The notes below the pieces were generated by a model. It had not been told where the DNA came from. It did no database searches and worked only from the letters and a program-made list of their open reading frames with translations. Below are positions 48,364 to 56,284 of a stretch of 64,000 nt of DNA, in pieces; positions within the stretch are counted from its first letter, which is position 1; each line of letters begins with the position of its first letter. The DNA comes from Candidatus Opimibacter iunctus (GTDB taxonomy: Bacteria > Bacteroidota > Bacteroidia > Chitinophagales > Saprospiraceae), in NCBI GenBank assembly GCA_016716665.1, contig JADJVH010000004.1:332974-396973 (forward strand), read 5' to 3'. The translations under genes and the position numbers were made by a program.

Positions 48364-49500
48364 TTACTGTCTCACTGTCTTACAATAGACGACATCCCTC
48401 TCATTCAGGTATTGAAGGATATAGTCAAAGCATGTTTCATGCTTACCGATTAGCTCCGGTGGGAATACCCCTTTCTCTGTAAACAAACCCTCAAGGAACA
48501 TATTGGCTGCTGCTGTGGCTGTATAGCCTGTGGTCCGGGCCATCGAAGAAGTCTGCGTCACGGGGTTGTACTCATCATATAAATTGTATTCCACCTTTAC
48601 CTGATTCCCTTCCTCGTCAATGCCTTTCAATGAAATGCGCATGACCGTCAATTCTTCCTCTGTATCTCCAAGTTTCCAGTCGTCAAAAAGGACACGGCTC
48701 GTGACGGCCAGAGGGGATACGGATACGCCGTTGATATTGATTTTCTCAGGACTGAAGAAGCCACTTTGTTTCAATGCACGGACAATCTCTACGTGACCGG
48801 GATACCGAAGTGTCTTTTCCTTTCGGTTCGGAATATGCGGCATCGTAAATAAGATAGACCGAAGGCCATCAGTATTGAAGGACTCAAGGGTACCTACTTT
48901 ATCAAACTCAACAAATTCACAATCGGTGAGTGGTTCACGCACGATGATGTTTCCGTTTTCAACGTAGCGTGCAGGACGTGTATATTCTTCGATGACATCG
49001 ACGGGAGAGAATGGTGCCTTGTAATAGAAAGGCCAAGTTTTTGTTTTAGGGAGTCCTCCGACGAGGCATTCGAAATCGGTGAGCCTGAGTATTTCATTAT
49101 AACGGCCAAGGATAAAATTGCCCATCCCCGGGGCTACACCGCAATCCACGATGACGGTGACTCCTTTTTCTTTCGCGAGGGCGTCAAGTTCCAATGCATC
49201 TTCGGGAAAGAAAGAGATATCTACGATATTCTTTCCGGCTTCGATGATGGTCTTGATTGTTTTAAATCCAAGGAAACCAGGTACCGCGCAGATGACCAGG
49301 TCAAACCCCTTGACCGCTTGTTGCACTGCATCAGTATCCTTTACATCTAATGGCAGTATGTCCAGGGCTGGGTGCTTAGCTCTTAATTCATTGAGCCGCG
49401 TCGGACTGATATCCGAGAGGGTCACCTTATATTTTTGCAGCATGTCGATAGCCATAGCGCTTCCGACCATGCCTGCGCCTATTACGATAATGTTTTTCAT
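48364..49500 (-). CDS. Saccharopine dehydrogenase-family oxidoreductase
   Basis: A 378-residue NAD(P)-dependent enzyme. The Rossmann motif GAGMVGSAMAIDML is at residues 7-20. The substrate domain contains DISFFPEDALELDALAKEKG, DCGVAPGMGNFILGRYNEI and the C-terminal region FEGLFTEKGVFPPE-like (FLEGLFTEKGVFPPELIG). The family includes saccharopine and lysine 6-dehydrogenases; the exact substrate is uncertain. The final KTVRQ and stop are encoded by CACTGTCTTACTGTCTCACT-type repeat DNA, so the natural C-terminus may have been replaced. A TAGCTTTG box on the minus strand (49531-49538) sits about 31-38 bp upstream of the ATG. Confidence 0.87.
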   Translation of the reverse strand: MKNIIVIGAGMVGSAMAIDMLQKYKVTLSDISPTRLNELRAKHPALDILPLDVKDTDAVQQAVKGFDLVICAVPGFLGFKTIKTIIEAGKNIVDISFFPEDALELDALAKEKGVTVIVDCGVAPGMGNFILGRYNEILRLTDFECLVGGLPKTKTWPFYYKAPFSPVDVIEEYTRPARYVENGNIIVREPLTDCEFVEFDKVGTLESFNTDGLRSILFTMPHIPNRKEKTLRYPGHVEIVRALKQSGFFSPEKININGVSVSPLAVTSRVLFDDWKLGDTEEELTVMRISLKGIDEEGNQVKVEYNLYDEYNPVTQTSSMARTTGYTATAAANMFLEGLFTEKGVFPPELIGKHETCFDYILQYLNERDVVYCKTVRQ

Positions 49501-49530
49501 TCAACCATTTTTATTATTTCAAAAGGGACT

Positions 49531-49538
49531 CAAAGCTA
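49531..49538 (-). promoter_or_regulatory. Possible -7 box (TAGCTTTG) for the saccharopine dehydrogenase-like gene
   Basis: On the minus strand this reads TAGCTTTG, matching TAnnTTTG, with an AT-rich upstream (TTATATAAAG). It is a weak call because no clear -33 element is seen. Confidence 0.3.
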
Positions 49539-49771
49539 CTTTATATAAACTGATTTTAAAGATGTCAGACCTATATCTGCTAACTCGAAACATTCCAAAG
49601 CTGGGCAACTCCAGGTATTATAATTCGCCTTCCCTTGTTATAGGAAAATTCATTTGCCCCGGGGTTTTCGGAGAATAGTTTCTCGCAGAGGAACGAGATG
49701 AAGAAACACAGGGGAGAGAAATGATCAAATCGCAGATTTGGAATTTCTAAGGGGCACATTATACTCTCCGC

Positions 49772-51316
49772 CTAGCTTTCAAATCTTTTACGAATCACCT
49801 CCCCCACTGACTTCCCTTCTATACGACTGTCGATCCATGCGACGATATCCAGGTGGTGAAAGGTTCTTCCTTCAAATGGATTCTTCTCTAGTCGCAAGAC
49901 TTCTTTTTTCAGGGCATGCAGGTTGTGATTGAGATGTGTCCTACTCACATCAAGGTTGTTTTTGAAAAACTGGAAGAGGACCATCTGCACCTCATTGAGA
50001 TCACGCATCTTACTAAAGAAACGACCCACACTGTCAACCAGATGTTCGAGTAGGTTGAAGTGATTGAGTTCGAAGTGGGCCATCAGGTGCATGAGCCTGG
50101 CATAACACTGGATATCCGTGCGCAGGTGGCCGGCAGACTGGAGGTTGAGGATCTTATTGAGATATTCTATACTCTGACCCGGTTGCCCAGAGCCAAGGTA
50201 CAACCATGCAGTCTTGTAATTAAACACCATGATGCGGTGGATATCGATAAAGCGACCGTACTTCTTGATGAGCCTGTTGATCTCAGGTACAAGTAGTAAG
50301 CCTTCTTCAAAAGAACCTTCGATAAAATGGCGGTTGATCTTTGCTGTATAGAGGTACAGAAAACTGATGATCTGTCCCGTCATGTCAAAGAACTTCTCGT
50401 GTGATATCGTAAAGGCTTCAAATTTTTCAAGCGCCTTCACATAGCGGTGGTAATCCCGCATGCTATAGAGCGAAGTGAGCTCATAGGATAAGCCCCGCAT
50501 ATAAAGAACAGGGTCTTCGCGCATGTGTGAAGGATTCTCGTCAAAAGCCTTGACCCATAGTTCGGCATGATGATGGCATTTTTCAAAATCCAGCATGATA
50601 TAGTAATACCACATGTAGCATTGCTGCAGGTAGATCTCTTCGGTCACCGAGAGATTGGCAATCCTGACTTTGCGGAGTTCGGATTCAAAATATTCCCTGA
50701 GCTGGAAGTGATCCTTTTCATCACGGACGTGTCCGGTCTCGATATACCAGCCATGGATCTTGATCTTGAGATTGGAGAGCAGGATCAGGTTAGAGACCCT
50801 CGCTTCCTGGTTTTCGGATTCGATGAGCAGGGACTGGACTTTACCGGATTTCTTTCGGCTTCGGGTGATGTGGCGTTCTTCGATAAACTTCTGAAACTCG
50901 ATAATCTCGAGCCGGAGCAGGTCATGGCCTCCTTCGGGAAGCATTTCCTTGACACGCTCGAGCAACTTGAAGGCCTGAAGATATAATCCCTTGCTATAGA
51001 GGATATGGGAGAAGTCTATCTGCTCCCGCACTTTAATCGATTCGATGTTTTCAAAGATGAGCCTCAGGCTCTTGAGCACCTGGGTATAGAGGTGGCGCTT
51101 GGTGTTGACAAACTGGGACTTAGGGATATCGCCCATTTTCTGGAGTACATCTTCCTCGTCATATTCCTCCGCCTTGTCGAGGATATCGAAAAGCCTGACG
51201 TAAAGGACATCTTCGTTGCTCTGAAGGCGCTGCACATAGAGGCGAAAATTGCGCTTTTCAGCCTTGGTCAGCGACTTGATAATGGTAAATAACTGTTCTG
51301 ATTGAGCTATGGGCAT
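49772..51316 (-). CDS. Large helical (TPR-like) protein of unknown function
   Basis: A 514-residue soluble protein made almost wholly of predicted helices, with the spacing of tetratricopeptide-like repeats. The N-terminus (MPIAQSEQLFTIIKSLTKAEKRNFRLYVQRL) has the segment SLTKAEKRNFRLY that I associate with a Bacteroidota-specific conserved family. Other parts are LYSKGLYLQAFKLLERVKEM and LYLGSGQPGQSIEYLNKIL. No catalytic motif or signal peptide is seen, so it is probably a cytosolic scaffold or regulator. It is divergent from glutamine synthetase, with about 170 bp between starts, sharing the promoter region. Confidence 0.8.
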   Translation of the reverse strand: MPIAQSEQLFTIIKSLTKAEKRNFRLYVQRLQSNEDVLYVRLFDILDKAEEYDEEDVLQKMGDIPKSQFVNTKRHLYTQVLKSLRLIFENIESIKVREQIDFSHILYSKGLYLQAFKLLERVKEMLPEGGHDLLRLEIIEFQKFIEERHITRSRKKSGKVQSLLIESENQEARVSNLILLSNLKIKIHGWYIETGHVRDEKDHFQLREYFESELRKVRIANLSVTEEIYLQQCYMWYYYIMLDFEKCHHHAELWVKAFDENPSHMREDPVLYMRGLSYELTSLYSMRDYHRYVKALEKFEAFTISHEKFFDMTGQIISFLYLYTAKINRHFIEGSFEEGLLLVPEINRLIKKYGRFIDIHRIMVFNYKTAWLYLGSGQPGQSIEYLNKILNLQSAGHLRTDIQCYARLMHLMAHFELNHFNLLEHLVDSVGRFFSKMRDLNEVQMVLFQFFKNNLDVSRTHLNHNLHALKKEVLRLEKNPFEGRTFHHLDIVAWIDSRIEGKSVGEVIRKRFES

Positions 51317-51490
51317 AACAAATAACTATAACACAAAGATCACATTTGCAAGCAAATATACATATAATTGCACTTTTAGCTATCACGTTAATTGAAAAGA
51401 TTCTTTTGCATTCCGCCCCCTCCCGGGTTTAGCTTTGTCCCATTATATTTAAAAAATCATCATCCGTTACACTTCAAACCAAACAACTTT

Positions 51491-52510
51491 ATGGCTAAGT
51501 TAAAATTTGAATACATCTGGCTGGACGGTACCAAACCTGAAGCAACCCTCAGAAGCAAAACCAAAGTCATTGAAATGGAAAGTTTCAATGGTGATGCCCG
51601 GAAACTCCCGGAGTGGTCATTTGACGGAAGCAGCACGCAGCAGGCCAACGGACATTCATCCGATTGCCTCCTTCGCCCTGTAGCAGCTTATCCCGATCCA
51701 CAGCGCAAGAATGCATTCCTGGTGGTAGCTGAAGTATTCAATCCGGATGGCACCCCTCACCCTACCAACATGAGGAACCTCATTCCGGATGACACGGATG
51801 ATTATTGGTTTGGCTATGAGCAGGAGTATATATTTGAACTGGATGGAATGCCATTAGGTTTCCCTACAGGTGGATATCCAGCCCCACAAGGCCCATACTA
51901 CTGCGCAGTAGGCTATGGCAGGGTTGCCGGAAGAGATATCGTAGAAGAGCACATGGATGCATGCCTTGAGGCCGGCCTTGGGATCACCGGTATCAATGCT
52001 GAGGTACTTCTCGGCCAGTGGGAATATCAGGTGTTTGCCAAAGGCGGCAAAAAAGCTGCGGATGAAGTGATCATCAGCCGCTACCTGCTGTATCGTATCT
52101 CTGAGAAATATGGAGTGAAGATCAATATCCATCCAAAACCTGTACTCGGTGACTGGAACGGATCAGGTATGCACGTCAACTTCTCCAACGGAGAGATGCG
52201 CGAGCACGGTGGCAAGGATCTCTTTGATGCCATCTGCGAAAGCTTCAGGTCAGTGCATAAGGAGCACATCGATGTATACGGCTCAGACAACCACCTCCGC
52301 CTCACCGGTAAGCATGAGACACAATCTATGCATACGTTCAGCTATGGGGTGAGTGACCGTGGGGCTTCTATCCGTATCCCGGTTCACACCGCTACCAATG
52401 GCTGGAAAGGTTACCTCGAAGACAGGAGGCCTGCATCTAATGCAGATCCCTACAAGGTAGCTGCCCGTATCATCAAGACGGTACGTGGTGCTGAGGTGAT
52501 GGCTTCGTAA
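51491..52510 (+). CDS. Glutamine synthetase, type II (eukaryote-like)
   Basis: 339 residues from the ATG at 51491 (MAKLKFEYIWLDGTKPEATL); upstream in-frame codons look like leader, not protein. It makes glutamine from glutamate, ammonia and ATP. The beta-grasp domain has LPEWSFDGSSTQQANGHSSD (GSII signature). The catalytic domain has YWFGYEQEYIFE, EVLLGQWEYQVF, VLGDWNGSGMHVNFS and DNHLRLTGKHETQS, with RPASNADPYKVAARI at the end. At 339 residues it is of GSII length, unlike the larger GSI or GSIII. It stands alone and is followed by a strong terminator. Confidence 0.93.
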   Translation: MAKLKFEYIWLDGTKPEATLRSKTKVIEMESFNGDARKLPEWSFDGSSTQQANGHSSDCLLRPVAAYPDPQRKNAFLVVAEVFNPDGTPHPTNMRNLIPDDTDDYWFGYEQEYIFELDGMPLGFPTGGYPAPQGPYYCAVGYGRVAGRDIVEEHMDACLEAGLGITGINAEVLLGQWEYQVFAKGGKKAADEVIISRYLLYRISEKYGVKINIHPKPVLGDWNGSGMHVNFSNGEMREHGGKDLFDAICESFRSVHKEHIDVYGSDNHLRLTGKHETQSMHTFSYGVSDRGASIRIPVHTATNGWKGYLEDRRPASNADPYKVAARIIKTVRGAEVMAS

Positions 52511-52558
52511 GTAAGTAAGTAGATCACAACATTTATACTCATAATTTTTATTGCCGTA

Positions 52559-52590
52559 GGCTAAGCTGGGATCCAGCTTAGCCTTTTTTC
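52559..52590 (+). terminator. Rho-independent terminator after glutamine synthetase
   Basis: An 11-bp perfect stem, GGCTAAGCTGG with CCAGCTTAGCC, has a 3-nt loop (GAT) and is followed by a run of six T. It lies about 49 bp after the stop. Confidence 0.93.
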
Positions 52591-52676
52591 TTGCCTCCTG
52601 GCCTGTATTTTGCCCCCTAGCCCCCTAAATGGGGAAAGATTCGAATTAACACTTTAGATATTCTTTCATTGGTCTT

Positions 52677-52843
52677 CTTGCCCCGTAGGGGCTATAGGTC
52701 GGTAGCAAGGGAACAGTAGTATCATTCGTGCCCCGCAGGGGCACAACAGGACTGCTTCGGAATCATCCTCCATTGCTACAATTTTGAAATCACAATAGAC
52801 ACAGTTCTTTCCGGGCCCGGTTGTGCCCCTACGGGGCACGAAT
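52677..52843. repeat. Inverted-repeat element B with flanking hairpin
   Basis: The core arms are 52724-52747 and 52820-52843 (24 bp, one mismatch), each holding a GCCCC-N3-GGGGC hairpin. The centre is homologous to element A: both begin with AGACTGCTTCG or GGACTGCTTCGGAATC and contain ACAATTTTGA. On the left a GCCCCGTAGGGGCTATAGG hairpin with GGTCGGTAGCAA precedes. On the right the array of hairpin units starts. Confidence 0.85.
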
Positions 52844-53356
52844 TTGCATCCTGATATCTCGTGCTACCGACCTGTAGCCCCGATGGGGCAAGAAAATGCA
52901 TCGTAAAACCTCGTGCTAACAACCTATAGCCCCGATGGGGAACGAATTTGCATCCTGATTTTCGTGCTACCGACTTTTAGCACCAATGGGGCAAGAAAAT
53001 ACATTGTAATCCCTCATGCTTCCGAACTGTAGCCCCGATGGGGAACGAATTTGCATCCTGATATCTCGTGCTACCGACCTGTAGCCCCGATGGGGCAAGA
53101 AAATGCATCGTAAAACCTCGTGTTAACAACTTATAGCCCCTACGGGGCACGAATTTGCATCCTGATATCTCATGCTACCGACCTGTAGCCCCGATGGGGC
53201 AAGTAAATGCATCGTAAAACCTCGTGCTAACAACCTATAGCCCCGATGAGGCAAGAAAATGCATCGTGATATCTTGTGCTACCGACCTTTAGCCCCAATG
53301 GGGCAAGAAAATACATTGTAATCCCTCATGCTTCCGAACTGTAGCCCCGATGGGGC
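52844..53356. repeat. Array of about 10 hairpin units (GCTACCGACCTNTAGCCCC + GATGGGGC)
   Basis: Units of about 54 bp carry TAGCCCC-GAT-GGGG hairpins, alternating between GCTACCGACCTGTAGCCCC with AAGAAAATGCATCGT and GCTAACAACCTATAGCCCC with ACGAATTTGCATCCTGAT. They thus form composite two-unit repeats, with the same four-part block recurring (for example 52958-53060 and 53266-53356 share AATACATTGTAATCCCTCATG). No gene is seen between 52591 and 53449. Confidence 0.9.
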
Positions 53357-53378
53357 AGTACTTCATTCTTAATTTTAT

Positions 53379-53415
53379 CCGGTTGCTGAGCGTAGTCGAA
53401 GCATCACTTTTCATT
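53379..53415 (+). repeat. Dispersed ~37-bp module (core CTGAGCGTAGTCGAAG), copy 3
   Basis: CCGGTTGCTGAGCGTAGTCG followed by AAGCATCACTTTTCATT. It is near-identical to 12831-12869 and to the complement of 39731-39766. It ends 34 bp before the ATG of the HHH/outer-membrane protein, again in the 5' leader in the same orientation as the gene. Confidence 0.8.
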
Positions 53416-53449
53416 ATTCACTTCCCGATTTCTTCTATCTTCGTAGGAC

Positions 53450-55546
53450 ATGAAAATCCTCCACCAGGCGCGAATCATTTGTATAGGAATGGCTTTGTTC
53501 CTTGGATTCTCGATTCCGCTCCAGGCACAGGTCACACAGGACTATCTCCAGCAGTTTATTGAGTTTATCACCGAAAACCAGGATGGGACAGAGGAGTTTG
53601 ATTATACCGAACTCGGGGAACAACTCGAAGACTGGAGGCGCTCGCATATTGATATCAATTCGGAGGATGCATCCATAATGGTACAATGGAAGATCATCTC
53701 TGACAATGCGTACCGCAATCTGCAGGAACATATCATCAGGAATGGGCCATTGCTGGACATGCTTGAGCTACAGTCTATAGAAGGCTTTGATCCTGAGATG
53801 ATACGCCTGCTCAACGTCATTGCAGAAGTCAAGGGCAGGGACATACAAACACAGGCGGTACCTCTTGGCGATATGCTGGCCCATGGGCAGAATGAAATCT
53901 ATATGCGAGCCGGACAAACCATCCAGCGGGCAGATGGCTACCTTGGTGATGCCCCTGCATACGAAGGAGATCCTACCAAATTGTATATGCGCTACAGGCA
54001 CCGCAGTGGCAATACGCTGAGCTATGGGATCACCGCTGAGAAAGATGCAGGTGAAGCATTCTTTAAAGGTTCAAATAAACAGGGTTTTGACTTCTACTCA
54101 GCACACCTCTCCCTGAAAAACTACAGGCCCTGGTTGCAATCGCTGATGATCGGCGATTACAATGCCAGTTTTGGACAAGGGCTCATCATGCACTCCGGAT
54201 TTGGTGTAGGGAAGAGCAGTCTCGTCACGAATGTCAAACGATCAGGTGATCCGCTGCGCCCATACACCTCAGTGGAAGAAAATAATTTCCTTCGTGGCGT
54301 TGGCATCACGATCAAACCCACTGAAAATCTTACTGTCACATTACTGGGCAGTTTGCACAATCGTGATGGCAACCTGAACATTGATACAGTATATGAAGAT
54401 GGGCAAATAGAAAATATAAATGAGGATATCACCAGCCTGCAGTCGTCAAACCTGCACAGGACCAAAGCTGAAATCGCAGACGAAAACGCGATTGACCTGA
54501 CACAGGCAGGACTGAGCGTTTCCTACACCAGGCGTAAAGCACATCTTGCCCTCAATGCACTGCATTCAAACCTAAGCTCACCGCTCAACAGGACACCTGA
54601 CCTGTACAATCAATATTATTTCAATGGCAACAGCCTGACGAATGCGAGTGTAGACTATGGCTTGTGGTTTGGTGGATTGCATTTCTTTGGCGAGACCGCC
54701 ATGAGTGACAATGGAGCATTCGCTACGATCAATGGCTTATTGGCTGGCCTGGATCGTCATGTCAATGCAGCGATACTCTTCAGGTCCTATGCAAGAGACT
54801 ACCAGGCGCTGACACCAAACGCATTTGGAGAAAGTTCGCTGGCCAACAATGAAACAGGATTGTATACCGGTATCGAAATCAATCCATCCAACAGATGGAA
54901 GATCCAGCTATACCAGGATATATGGACGCATCCGTGGCTGCGGTACAACATTGACAGTCCGACTAACGGAGCTGAATATTTTGGAAGGGTCACTTATACC
55001 GTAAAGCGGCGCCTTGAAATCTATGGACAATATCGAAGCAAGCGGACAGCCATCAATTCAAGACCAACAGGAGATGCCATTGCGCAAGTGGTGGATCAAT
55101 ATCGCTCACAGGTACGGTTGCATGTCAACAATATCCTCACCAAAGGAATCCAGTTGCGGAGCAGGCTGGAATGGTCTACGTATACTATTCCAACAGAGAA
55201 GCAGCAAGGGTTTTTGATCTATCAGGATGTAGTGTATAGTCCTGTTGCATCGCCATGGACTTTTAGTGCACGCGTGACTTTGTTTGATACAGATGATTAT
55301 GATTCGCGGATCTATACCTATGAAAACGACCTGATCTATTACTATGCTATTCCGGCATTCAGTGACCAGGGATCAAGATTTTATATCAATGTGAGATATA
55401 AAGGCATCCGTAATCTCACCGCTGAGATCAAGTTTGCACAGACCCGTCAGCTTGACGTGACTACAATCGGTAGTGGAAATGATGAGATCCAGGGCAACCT
55501 GAGATCGGAGATCAGGGGGCAGCTGATCTACAGATTCAATAATTAG
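53450..55546 (+). CDS. Helix-hairpin-helix and outer-membrane-barrel protein
   Basis: A 698-residue protein with a signal peptide (MKILHQARIICIGMALFLGFSIPLQAQ). Residues about 30-130 hold ComEA-like helix-hairpin-helix motifs: WRRSHIDINSEDASIMVQWK and LLDMLELQSIEGFDPEMIRL. The rest (about 140-698) is built of amphipathic strands with repeated aromatic ends (KLYMRYRHRSGNTLSYGITA, LSLKNYRPWLQSLMIGDYNASFGQG), ending GQLIYRFNN, as in outer-membrane barrels. HHH domains usually bind DNA, so a DNA-binding periplasmic plug on an outer-membrane barrel is a natural hypothesis for DNA handling, but this is inference. Such proteins are widespread in Bacteroidota to my knowledge. Confidence 0.82.
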   Translation: MKILHQARIICIGMALFLGFSIPLQAQVTQDYLQQFIEFITENQDGTEEFDYTELGEQLEDWRRSHIDINSEDASIMVQWKIISDNAYRNLQEHIIRNGPLLDMLELQSIEGFDPEMIRLLNVIAEVKGRDIQTQAVPLGDMLAHGQNEIYMRAGQTIQRADGYLGDAPAYEGDPTKLYMRYRHRSGNTLSYGITAEKDAGEAFFKGSNKQGFDFYSAHLSLKNYRPWLQSLMIGDYNASFGQGLIMHSGFGVGKSSLVTNVKRSGDPLRPYTSVEENNFLRGVGITIKPTENLTVTLLGSLHNRDGNLNIDTVYEDGQIENINEDITSLQSSNLHRTKAEIADENAIDLTQAGLSVSYTRRKAHLALNALHSNLSSPLNRTPDLYNQYYFNGNSLTNASVDYGLWFGGLHFFGETAMSDNGAFATINGLLAGLDRHVNAAILFRSYARDYQALTPNAFGESSLANNETGLYTGIEINPSNRWKIQLYQDIWTHPWLRYNIDSPTNGAEYFGRVTYTVKRRLEIYGQYRSKRTAINSRPTGDAIAQVVDQYRSQVRLHVNNILTKGIQLRSRLEWSTYTIPTEKQQGFLIYQDVVYSPVASPWTFSARVTLFDTDDYDSRIYTYENDLIYYYAIPAFSDQGSRFYINVRYKGIRNLTAEIKFAQTRQLDVTTIGSGNDEIQGNLRSEIRGQLIYRFNN

Positions 55547-55550
55547 AAGA

Positions 55551-55580
55551 GCTATCAGCCGTCAGCTATCAGCTATCAGC
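55551..55580. repeat. GCTATCAGC micro-repeat after the HHH protein
   Basis: GAGCTATCAGCCGTCAGC and TATCAGCTATCAGCC follow the stop by a few bases. They are the same word family as the Mpo1-like stop region (42911-42938). Confidence 0.7.
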
Positions 55581-55603
55581 CAATCAAAATTGCAGTATCA
55601 AAC

Positions 55604-56152
55604 TTATTTCAAGCTATCCGCAGGAAACTGCTTGAGGTAATCGTAGAAGGAGGTGCTATTGGCGATCTTCCAGCTGCCATTGAGATTTTGCATGAGGCGG
55701 GTCTCGAGGCTGTGGGTATAGATTTTAGCTTCCCCATCAGGATTGTATTGGTCCCATGAGACATAGGCCAGCGTATTGGTAAAGAACTTAACTTTCATAA
55801 ACTGCCTGATGACCTGAGGACGCTCGCCCTGGCCTTCCTTTGGCGGATTGTTCTTGATATAGGTACCGGCCTTCTCATCGAGCTCGCCCCAGCCTACCTT
55901 GGCATCAAAGGTGCCATCGGCCCGGTTCCAGCCCTGGAACGTATAATCCTCATGGATATAGTGGGCCTTCCAGCACTCATAGTCCCTCGCATAGAAGCAA
56001 GAGGCTTCATTGTCAATAATACCCAGTATGGACTCGGTCTCCACCGCCTGGTCAAAGGCACGTGGTGTACTCACGGTCGGAGCAGCTTCCTCTTTCTTGC
56101 AAGACAATACTATAAGGGTACAAGACAGTAGTAAGGCAGAAAATCTATACAT
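55604..56152 (-). CDS. NTF2/SnoaL-like lipoprotein
   Basis: 182 residues from the ATG at 56152 (MYRFSALLLSCTLIVLSC), chosen because it gives a lipoprotein signal with Cys about 18; an upstream ATG at 56206 is less likely. The mature part starts with a helix (AVETESILGIIDNEASCFYARDY) and a strand-rich half (FTNTLAYVSWDQYNPDGEAK, LETRLMQNLNGSWKIANSTS) of SnoaL/NTF2-like cone shape. It is probably outer-membrane or periplasmic and may bind a small ligand. It shows no catalytic motif I can name. Confidence 0.8.
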   Translation of the reverse strand: MYRFSALLLSCTLIVLSCKKEEAAPTVSTPRAFDQAVETESILGIIDNEASCFYARDYECWKAHYIHEDYTFQGWNRADGTFDAKVGWGELDEKAGTYIKNNPPKEGQGERPQVIRQFMKVKFFTNTLAYVSWDQYNPDGEAKIYTHSLETRLMQNLNGSWKIANSTSFYDYLKQFPADSLK

Positions 56153-56284
56153 GACTGATGATATAAGTTGTTTGGATAAAAAAAAGTACAAAAGATCAAA
56201 GGACAAACTTAATTATTCCCTGTTGATATCCATAGGATTACCCACAAGTCAACGGATCTGACGCATAATACGAGGGCTAATTCA

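Noticed and set aside
51330..51400. A -33/-7 promoter pair (TTG and TATAATTG) before glutamine synthetase
   Set aside because: The spacing of about 14 bp between the elements is shorter than expected for Bacteroidota, so it was not listed as a feature.
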